Source: Candidatus Iainarchaeum sp.
GTDB taxonomy: Archaea > Iainarchaeota > Iainarchaeia > Iainarchaeales > DTGL01
Direction of reading: 5' to 3'
Length of the DNA: 38,612 bases
Assembly (NCBI GenBank): GCA_017608575.1
Contig: JAFCFP010000007.1
Coordinates: forward strand, 1-38,612
Part shown: positions 19,437 through 26,812 of the stretch, piece after piece
Position numbering within the stretch: position 1 is the first letter of the stretch
Layout: every line of letters begins with the position of its first letter
Translations under genes and position numbers: made by a program
Notes under the pieces: model-generated
The model's input: only the letters and a program-made list of their open reading frames with translations
Told to the model about the DNA's origin: nothing
Databases searched by the model: none

Positions 19437-20700
19437 AACGGAAAAATTTTTAATGCAAAGAATTCGTTCCTTTTATGCTTCTGCAAAAATTAAAGCAGTT
19501 CCTTCAATTGAAGCAAGAGAATTTGGCATTGGCTCTCTTGGAAAAAAAATAGTTAAAAGGCATTTGTCTTTTTCCTCTGAAAAAGAATTGAACGAGTTCC
19601 TTCGCATGGAAGCACCGCCTTTTATTTCTTACTCAAATGCCTATTACCAAAAGCCAAGTGCGAGACCAATGGAAGCAAAAGGTTTTATGGGAGCGGATTT
19701 AGTGTATGAATTTGACGCTGATGACATTCCAACTCCTTGCAAAAAAGAGCACGATTCATGGAAATGTCAATCCTGTGGAGCCGAAGGAAAGGGTTCTTTG
19801 CAGAACTGCCCTGAATGCGGTGCAGTTGTAAAAGTAAAGCAATGGTTTTGCTCTGAATGCCTGGAGGCAGCAAAGCGTGAAACATTAAAGCTTTTAAGCA
19901 TTCTTGAAAAAGAATTCGGCTTTACTGGTTTGTCTATTAATTTTTCCGGCAATGCAGGCTATCATGTTCACGTGAGAAGCAAGGAAGTGCATGCATTGCC
20001 TCAAAGAGCGCGCATTGAATTGCTTGACTATTTGACTTTTAATGGTTTCAGCCTTGAAGAGCATGGTTTTGGTGTCCCGCTTTCAATGGGTGATTCAAGG
20101 AATTCAGCTGTTCTCACTTGTCCTATTCCATCCAAATCCAAGGGTCTCACGGCAAGGTTTATGAAAAGGCTTGTTTCGTTTATTAAGGAATGGGACACTG
20201 AAAAGCTTGCCGTGTATGGAATGATTTCAAAAAGAGAATCATTGTTCTTGCAAAAGAACAAGGAAAAAATATTGGAAAAAATGGAGGAAGGGATTTTGCT
20301 TCCGATTAATGCATCCCGTCCGAAAACAAGCCAAAAGTTTTGGAAATCGCTTATTGAAAAAGCCCTCATTGAAGAAACCATAAAACTCAATGTGGATAGG
20401 CAAACATCTGTTGATATGCACAGAATTCTCAGAATGCCTGGCACTATTCACGGTTCAACTGGCTTGATTGCTTCGGTTGTTGAAAGGAATGAATTAAAAA
20501 AATTCAATCCTTTTTCGCAGAGTGTTGTTTTTTCCAGTGAGCCAGTAAAGGTTTTTATTAATAATTCTCCTGAATTTGAACTGAAGGGGGAGAAATTCGG
20601 TCCGTTTAATGAACAGCAAGCTGAATTGCCGGAGTATGCGGCGTTTTATTTGCTTGCAAAAGGCCGTGCTTCTCTTGGAGGCAATGGCAATGGACTATGA
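19426..20700 (+). CDS. priS: DNA primase small (catalytic) subunit
   Basis: DLVYEFDADDIPTPC catalytic Asp motif, SINFSGNAGYHVHVRS, VDRQTSVDMHRILRMPGTIHGSTGLIA. Confidence 0.95.
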   Translation: MNSETEKFLMQRIRSFYASAKIKAVPSIEAREFGIGSLGKKIVKRHLSFSSEKELNEFLRMEAPPFISYSNAYYQKPSARPMEAKGFMGADLVYEFDADDIPTPCKKEHDSWKCQSCGAEGKGSLQNCPECGAVVKVKQWFCSECLEAAKRETLKLLSILEKEFGFTGLSINFSGNAGYHVHVRSKEVHALPQRARIELLDYLTFNGFSLEEHGFGVPLSMGDSRNSAVLTCPIPSKSKGLTARFMKRLVSFIKEWDTEKLAVYGMISKRESLFLQKNKEKILEKMEEGILLPINASRPKTSQKFWKSLIEKALIEETIKLNVDRQTSVDMHRILRMPGTIHGSTGLIASVVERNELKKFNPFSQSVVFSSEPVKVFINNSPEFELKGEKFGPFNEQQAELPEYAAFYLLAKGRASLGGNGNGL

Positions 20701-21229
20701 CGAACTGAGGCGGATTTACAGGCTTGAAAAAAATTCCACTCAATTGGTTAAACTCGACGATGATTTTTTTTCAGAGCTTAAATCTTTCCTGCGAGAAAAA
20801 CAATCAGCCTATAAAGAAAGCATTAAAAAGGGAAACCTTTCAATGGCAAAAAATTACTCCGAGTTAAAAAAGCTTGTTAAAGAGATTATTCAATTGAGGG
20901 AAAAAAAACTGCTCAACAAAGCACTCCTGGTTTCCCGCACTGGAGAGTTTTCTGATGAAAACCTTTCAGTTGAAGAGAAAAAAACATTCAATAAAATTAT
21001 TTCAATTCTGAAAGAACACAAAGCGGAAATAAACAGCTTGCTTGGCGAAAAAGAACAGCCAAAGGAAAAAACACCACAGAGTGTTAAGGTGACAATATTT
21101 AAAGAGGTTCCCGCATTTGTTGGAGCGGACATGAAGGAATATGGGCCTTTTTCAGCCGGCATGGAAGTAGAGCTTCCAAAAAAAACCGCTGACTTATTGG
21201 TTTCAACAAAGCTTGCTGAAATCAAATAA
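20684..21229 (+). CDS. GINS complex protein (Gins51/Gins15-like)
   Basis: C-terminal FKEVPAFVGADMKEYGPFSAGMEVELPKKTADLLVSTKLAEIK; ATG at 20684/20690 overlaps priS stop. Confidence 0.88.
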   Translation: MAMDYDELRRIYRLEKNSTQLVKLDDDFFSELKSFLREKQSAYKESIKKGNLSMAKNYSELKKLVKEIIQLREKKLLNKALLVSRTGEFSDENLSVEEKKTFNKIISILKEHKAEINSLLGEKEQPKEKTPQSVKVTIFKEVPAFVGADMKEYGPFSAGMEVELPKKTADLLVSTKLAEIK

Positions 21230-21295
21230 TTTTTTCGGCATTAAAATAAACGCTTTTTTAATTGTTTGTTTTTTAATCTTATTAATGGTGGTTAA

Positions 21296-21490
21296 ATGAC
21301 TAAAATAGAGCAATTGGTTAAGCAGCCCAAAAACAAGTTTTTAAAGGTAAAATGTGAGTCATGCGGAAACGAGCAGATTATTTTTTCCGTTCCTTCGCGC
21401 AACGTGAAATGCCTTGTATGTAATGAGGAAATTGCAAAAAGCACTTCCCATAAAGCAAAAATAAAGGGCAAAATAATTGAAGAGTTTTAA
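21296..21490 (+). CDS. rps27e: Ribosomal protein S27e
   Basis: FLKVKCESCGNEQIIFSVPSRNVKCLVCNEEIAK. Confidence 0.95.
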   Translation: MTKIEQLVKQPKNKFLKVKCESCGNEQIIFSVPSRNVKCLVCNEEIAKSTSHKAKIKGKIIEEF

Positions 21491-21501
21491 TCGGTGAACA
21501 A

Positions 21502-22281
21502 ATGAAGAGTTTTCCAGAAGAAGGAGAAATTGTTGTAGTGGAAGTAAAAAAAGTCCTCAATTATGGAGCATTTGTTGAATTGCTCGAATATGACAGGCTG
21601 GCTGGATTTATTCATATTTCACAGGTTGCCTCGCGCTGGGTTAAAAACATTCGCAATCATGTCCGCGAAAACCAAGTGCGTGCAGCAACAGTTCTTTCAG
21701 TTGACAGGCAAAAAAACCAGGTTGATTTGTCCCTCACAAAGGTTTCAGCGCAAAGGCAAAGGGAGAAAATCGAAGAATGGAAACAATTTAAGCGTTCAAA
21801 GAAGCTTCTTGAAGTTCTTGCCAAAAAAAAGAAAAAATCTTTCGATGAGGGCTGGAAAGCGGTTGCTGAACCGTTAATTGAAGAGTATGGTTCTTTGAGT
21901 GAGGGTTTTAGGCAGATTGCAATGCAGGGCAGTAATGCAGCAAAAGGCATCAGTAAGGAATGGCTGAAAGATGTTGTTGAAATGGTTGAAAAAAGCATTT
22001 CAATTCCAAAAAAAACAGTTGAAGGAATTTTTTCACTTAAAAGCTATGAGGCAAATGGCTTCGAAGTAATAAAAAACGCTCTCAGTGAGGGAAAAAAACA
22101 GGCAAAGGGTGTTGAAGTTGAATTGTTCTACAAGGGCGGCGGCAATTATGTTTTAAGGGTTTCAGCGGATGACTATAAAAAGGCAGAAAAGGAAATGGAG
22201 AAAGTAAAAGAAAAGGTTATTGAACTCGTTGAAAAAGGAAAAGGCATTGTGGAATTCAAAAAAAAGGAATCAAGAAAATAA
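21502..22281 (+). CDS. eif2a: Translation initiation factor aIF2 alpha
   Basis: S1 domain PEEGEIVVVEVKKVLNYGAFVELLEYDRLAGFIHISQVASRWVKNIR. Confidence 0.95.
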   Translation: MKSFPEEGEIVVVEVKKVLNYGAFVELLEYDRLAGFIHISQVASRWVKNIRNHVRENQVRAATVLSVDRQKNQVDLSLTKVSAQRQREKIEEWKQFKRSKKLLEVLAKKKKKSFDEGWKAVAEPLIEEYGSLSEGFRQIAMQGSNAAKGISKEWLKDVVEMVEKSISIPKKTVEGIFSLKSYEANGFEVIKNALSEGKKQAKGVEVELFYKGGGNYVLRVSADDYKKAEKEMEKVKEKVIELVEKGKGIVEFKKKESRK

Positions 22282-22287
22282 GGTGGT

Positions 22288-23067
22288 TTGTTGGTTTCAA
22301 GGATTGAAATACTGAAAAGAAAAAAACTCAAAAACCCAGTGTTGATTACTGGCTTGCCGGGCATTGGGCTTGTGGGAAAGATTTCAGTTGACTATTTGTT
22401 GAAGCAATTTAAAGCTGAAAAGATTGCGAATGTTTACTCTGATTCTTTTCCTCCAAGCGTGCAAATAATGAATGGATTGCTTGACTTAATAAGGGATGAG
22501 ATTTATTGCTGGGAATTTAAGGGAAGGCATTTTCTTTTTTTGGCTGGACCAATTCAGCCATCTCTGGATTTCCATTCGGGTTCGGCTTTTGGGCATTACG
22601 AGTTTGCTTCAGCAATAGTGCAAGCAGCCAAGAAATTTGGCGTTAAAGAGATTGTAACCCTTGCTGGAATAAATGTTGGAGATGAAAGAATGGAGCGCGA
22701 GCCGGCAGTAATTGTTGCTGCCACTAACCAGGAAATGCTTAAAAAATTCAAAAAGCTTGGCGCTAAAGTGAATAAAAGCAATGGCTTGATTGCTGGTGCA
22801 GCTGGCTTGATTTTAGGTATTGGCAGAAAGCAGGGCTTGCAAGGCGCGTGCTTGATGGGTGAAACAAATGCCAAACTGATTTATGGAGACCATGGTGCTG
22901 CAAAAAAAGTGGTTGAATTGCTCGTCAAGGCTTATGGTTTTAGGGTCAAAATGGCTGGCATTAAAAAGGAAGCAAAAAACATTGAAAACGCTTTTGCCCA
23001 GTTAAGTAAGCAATTTGAGGAAAAGCGCGAGGAATTTATTGAAGAAAAACCGAGTTATGTGCGCTGA
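22288..23067 (+). CDS. PAC2 family protein (proteasome assembly chaperone-like)
   Basis: NPVLITGLPGIGLVGKISVDYLLKQF...AGAAGLILGIGRKQGLQGACLMGET; TTG start. Confidence 0.88.
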   Translation: MLVSRIEILKRKKLKNPVLITGLPGIGLVGKISVDYLLKQFKAEKIANVYSDSFPPSVQIMNGLLDLIRDEIYCWEFKGRHFLFLAGPIQPSLDFHSGSAFGHYEFASAIVQAAKKFGVKEIVTLAGINVGDERMEREPAVIVAATNQEMLKKFKKLGAKVNKSNGLIAGAAGLILGIGRKQGLQGACLMGETNAKLIYGDHGAAKKVVELLVKAYGFRVKMAGIKKEAKNIENAFAQLSKQFEEKREEFIEEKPSYVR

Positions 23068-23068
23068 A

Positions 23069-24340
23069 TTAAAACTCGTTAAGTGTTCGCTGTCCCTTGA
23101 ATGAACTGTTGCATTCAAGGAATTCTTTCAATTCAATTTTTTTTCTTTCCATTTCTTCCATTGAATCGCAGATCACTGGTTGTCCGTATTGACCGCCTCC
23201 ACCACTTTTATAAAGTACTCTTCCGAGACGGAATGATTCAATTTTTTTTGCAACCTCTTCGTTTACTTCAGCCAATTCAACAACTGGTTCATCAATAAGT
23301 GCTTTTATTTCTGATTCAAAGCAATCAATGAATTCTCTCCAAAGGGATTGTACTTTTTGTGAATTAATGTTTTCAACGCCTAGAGAAATTTTTATTATTT
23401 CAGCCAATGGAATAATATGCAAGTATTGTGGTCTTTGTTCGGGGTGAATTTCTTCAGTGAAAGAGGCGAGTTCGAGAATGCGATGCCTCACTCCTTTTTT
23501 TATTGTTCCATGGCATTTTGGGCACCTCCATTTGAGCCTTTGAGCGTCTTGTGGGGAATACTTTTCATAGCAGGAATTGCAGGCAGTGCAATGGTATTTT
23601 CCTTCTCTTGGATTCAAGCCAACGTTTAATGTTGTGCCTCTTTCGTTTTTTCTCTCCAATGCTTTTACCAATTCTTCAAAGCTTGGTTTTTTCATTTTGA
23701 TTCGAGTGAATTCCCTGCCAATGCGGTGAGGCCAAGGCGAGTGAGCATCGCTAAAAGTGAAGAATTCAAATGAATGGTTTTCTTCAATTAAATCTGCAAA
23801 GTACGAGTCAGCGCTCAACCCAAGTTCAATGAATTTTATTCTGTTTCCTTGAGAGCCATAGCATTCTTTCACTGAATTAAAATGTGCATAAACCGAATAG
23901 TATGGAGTGAATGCATGCGCTGGTCCAATGATTCCGCCTGCTTCGTGGACTTTTTCTGCTAATTGTTCTGCGTTCAATTTCAGGGTTGGCCTTCCAAATC
24001 CCATGCCGTCAAGTTTTCCGAATTGTTGTAGTTTTTTTTGCAGTTCTTCCACTGCATTGAAGTCCGGTAGGAAAAAAATGTGGTGCACTTTTGATGAATC
24101 GTTTATTTCGCCGCCAAGAATGAACGGCGTTCTTGATTCTTTTTCTAAAAAAACACCGTTTTCTTCAATTAGTGTTTTTTTTGCGTGCTCTATCCATTGC
24201 TTGCATAATATGTCAGCTGAAGCCATTAAGTGCAATCCTTTTAGTTTTGCTTGTTCTCCTATTACTGGAATTTCCATGCTTTTGCTCACTCCGCCGGAGT
24301 AAAGGCCATGCAAGTGCAAATCACAGTCAAATTCTTTCAT
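23069..24340 (-). CDS. Endonuclease Q-like PHP-domain DNA repair nuclease (TIGR00375 family)
   Basis: DCDLHLHGLYSGGVSKSM PHP motif, FTFSDAHSPWPHRIGREF, CTACNSCYEKYSP...CPKCHG, KSGGGGQYGQPVI. Confidence 0.88.
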   Translation of the reverse strand: MKEFDCDLHLHGLYSGGVSKSMEIPVIGEQAKLKGLHLMASADILCKQWIEHAKKTLIEENGVFLEKESRTPFILGGEINDSSKVHHIFFLPDFNAVEELQKKLQQFGKLDGMGFGRPTLKLNAEQLAEKVHEAGGIIGPAHAFTPYYSVYAHFNSVKECYGSQGNRIKFIELGLSADSYFADLIEENHSFEFFTFSDAHSPWPHRIGREFTRIKMKKPSFEELVKALERKNERGTTLNVGLNPREGKYHCTACNSCYEKYSPQDAQRLKWRCPKCHGTIKKGVRHRILELASFTEEIHPEQRPQYLHIIPLAEIIKISLGVENINSQKVQSLWREFIDCFESEIKALIDEPVVELAEVNEEVAKKIESFRLGRVLYKSGGGGQYGQPVICDSMEEMERKKIELKEFLECNSSFKGQRTLNEF

Positions 24341-24457
24341 TTTTTTCTCCTTTTTCTTTTTTGCAGAATCCTTTTAAGGATGTTATAGTAAGATTATTAT
24401 AAAACATTTAAGTTTGCCTTGTGCTTAAAGCTTGAATGTTTTTTTGGAAGGAAGCAT

Positions 24458-25459
24458 ATGAAAGAGGCGGTTTTTTATTCCCGCAAAAACGGGAAAGTGC
24501 AGTGCACTGCTTGCAATCGCGGGTGTGTGATTCCGAGTGGAAAGGTTGGCTATTGCCGTGTGCGCAAAAATGTTAATGGAAGGCTTTTTTCGCTTGTGTA
24601 TGGAAGAACCCTTACTCTTACAGTTGACCCCATTGAAAAAAAGCCATTGTTTAATTTTAAGCCTGGAACAATGTGCAATGGGGTTAGTACTTATGGTTGT
24701 AATTTTTCGTGCAAGTTCTGTCAAAACTATTACATTTCGCAGGATTTCACTGAAAAAGTGATTGAGGGTGTTGAAGAAACAACCCCTGAAGAAATAGTGG
24801 AAAACACTCTTGCAAGAGAGGTTGAAGGCATTGCTTATACTTATGTTGAGCCAACAATTTTTGCAGAGTATGCACTGGATATTATGAAAATAGCGAGAAA
24901 AAAATCGCTTTACAATGTATGGGTCAGCAATGGCTATATGTCAAAAGAATTGGCCAAAAAGCTTGTTCCCTTGCTTGATGCAATAAACATTGATTTGAAG
25001 GGAAACGCTGAATTTTATGAAGAAATGTGTGGTGGTGTAAAAATTGGCCCGGTAAAAGAAAACATAAGGTTTTTTCATAAAAAAGGCGTTCACGTGGAAG
25101 TAACAAACCTTATAGTGCCTGGTTTTAATGATTCAAAGAAGCATTTCAGTGAAATTGCTGAATTTATTGCTTCAATTGACAAGGAAATGCCATTGCATTT
25201 CACTCGTTTTTTTCCAGCGTATAAAATGAGTGATTTTGCTCCAACACCAATTGAATCCATTTATGCTGCAGTGGAAACAGCCAAAAAAAAGGGATTGAAA
25301 TATGTTTATGCCGGCAATGTTGCAGAGGAAGCCAATACTTTTTGCCCGAATTGTGGCAGGCTTTTAATTGAAAGAAATGGTTTTTCGGCAATTATTTCCG
25401 GCTTGTCAGAGGACGGAAAATGCGTTTTTTGCGGTTACAATACCAAAATAAGGCGCTGA
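24458..25459 (+). CDS. amrS: AmrS-like radical SAM protein (AmmeMemoRadiSam system)
   Basis: VQCTACNRGCVIPSGKVGYCRVRKN, CNGVSTYGCNFSCKFCQNYYIS, FTRFFPAYKM, C-terminal Zn motif CPNCGR...CVFCGY. Confidence 0.9.
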   Translation: MKEAVFYSRKNGKVQCTACNRGCVIPSGKVGYCRVRKNVNGRLFSLVYGRTLTLTVDPIEKKPLFNFKPGTMCNGVSTYGCNFSCKFCQNYYISQDFTEKVIEGVEETTPEEIVENTLAREVEGIAYTYVEPTIFAEYALDIMKIARKKSLYNVWVSNGYMSKELAKKLVPLLDAINIDLKGNAEFYEEMCGGVKIGPVKENIRFFHKKGVHVEVTNLIVPGFNDSKKHFSEIAEFIASIDKEMPLHFTRFFPAYKMSDFAPTPIESIYAAVETAKKKGLKYVYAGNVAEEANTFCPNCGRLLIERNGFSAIISGLSEDGKCVFCGYNTKIRR

Positions 25460-25461
25460 TT

Positions 25462-25791
25462 CTACAAAAGCCCCATGAATCTCAAGATAAGCATTGAACC
25501 AATTCCAGCCAAGCCAAATAAAGCGCTTATTACAAGGCTTGGCAAAAATGGCAAATTTGAATGAAAAAAGAACTGCAGAACAGCCCACGCAATTAAGCCG
25601 AGAACCGAGTTTATTAGTATTTTTTTAATGAAAACAATGAATAGAACGGCTGTTACTATAAGGATTATTCCAGCTAAAAGTATTCTTGGATCGCTTGCAA
25701 AAGGCAATACATTTGGAACATTTGTTGCAATGTTTCCAAGTATTTCAGAGCCAGGCAGTTCAACAGAAGAGGCTTGAGTGAGTATTTGCAT
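25462..25791 (-). CDS. BofA-like small membrane protein
   Basis: ILINSVLGLIAWAVLQFF...LVISALFGLAGIGSMLILRFMGLL pattern; ATG at 25791 preferred. Confidence 0.65.
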   Translation of the reverse strand: MQILTQASSVELPGSEILGNIATNVPNVLPFASDPRILLAGIILIVTAVLFIVFIKKILINSVLGLIAWAVLQFFFHSNLPFLPSLVISALFGLAGIGSMLILRFMGLL

Positions 25792-25904
25792 TAAAAAAAA
25801 GAATACGGAACTGTTTTTAACTTTTTTTAACAATGGCTTTCTAATAAATATGTTTCTGTATTTTGTATAATTAAAGAATAAGTAAAAGAGCAAAAAGAAT
25901 AGGA

Positions 25905-26579
25905 TTGAAGGGAAAGCAACAAAATGGCGGTGGCAAATTGACTGAATTCACTGAATTGGAGAAAAAGATTGCGTTAGCCTTACTTGGCGGGGAAAAAACT
26001 CTGAATGAAATTGAAGAGCTTTTTCCCCAAGAAAAAGACTCAATTAAAAAAACCCTTGCAAGAATGCTCAAGCTTGGCTTGGTGGAGAAAAAGGATACAA
26101 AATACTCATTAAAGGAAAGCATTGCAAAAGAAATAGAAAAGCGCCGTGACATAATTGAGAGCGATTTCTTCAAACTGCGATTGAAATCCTTTATTGAAAT
26201 GCAGGCAGTGAACAAGGAATTGCTTGAAAGAGAACTCTCAACAGTTGAAACAGCGTTGAAAAAACAAAAAGATTTCACAATTTACTCCGTTAAAAAAGCA
26301 GAAATAATTGAACAGGAAGGTTATTACTCTTCATTCCTTGAAGTGGATTTCACTGTCAGGAATTTTCCAGCCATAATTAAATTCATTTTCTTTTTCTCGC
26401 CAACAACACTAGAAATAATAAGGCCCCCAAAAATAGAAATAACCGCTTTTGATCTCCAAGAAGGATTAATGGATTTAATTCAAATGATTGAAAAATACAA
26501 TTCATTCATCCGCAAAGAAATGAGCAAAAAAGAGCTTGAAAGCTTCCACAAAAAGCTCTCGCAGGGCAGATTAAACTAA
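25905..26579 (+). CDS. Winged-helix transcriptional regulator-like protein
   Basis: LNEIEELFPQEKDSIKKTLARMLKLGLVEKKDTKYSL wHTH pattern; TTG start, exact start uncertain. Confidence 0.65.
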   Translation: MKGKQQNGGGKLTEFTELEKKIALALLGGEKTLNEIEELFPQEKDSIKKTLARMLKLGLVEKKDTKYSLKESIAKEIEKRRDIIESDFFKLRLKSFIEMQAVNKELLERELSTVETALKKQKDFTIYSVKKAEIIEQEGYYSSFLEVDFTVRNFPAIIKFIFFFSPTTLEIIRPPKIEITAFDLQEGLMDLIQMIEKYNSFIRKEMSKKELESFHKKLSQGRLN

Positions 26580-26586
26580 AAAAACA

Positions 26587-26608
26587 GGTTTCGCAAATCA
26601 ACGAAACC
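26587..26608. repeat. Perfect inverted repeat GGTTTCG-N8-CGAAACC
   Basis: 7-bp arms 26587-26593 and 26602-26608, just 3' of the wHTH gene stop. Confidence 0.75.
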
Positions 26609-26674
26609 ACCTTCAACAAAAAATGTAAAAATCACCCTATTGGATTCGCTTTTTGTACCAACTTTTCGCCAAAA

Positions 26675-26691
26675 CCGAAACATATATAAAT
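26675..26691 (+). promoter_or_regulatory. BRE/TATA promoter of S-layer gene
   Basis: CCGAAA followed by CATATATAAATA. Confidence 0.75.
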
Positions 26692-26734
26692 AGCCCTATT
26701 TATCTAATAATAAAACGGCCGTAATTTGCTTTCT

Positions 26735-26756
26735 ACTCGCAACCATGGAAGCGAGT
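26735..26756 (+). promoter_or_regulatory. 5' leader hairpin of S-layer mRNA
   Basis: ACTCGC-AACCATGGAA-GCGAGT perfect 6-bp stem, extended by a U-G pair. Confidence 0.6.
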
Positions 26757-26812
26757 GGGGTTAAGCTAATTACATACCTAACTAAAAAAAGTTTTGTGAG
26801 GTGAAACAAAAC

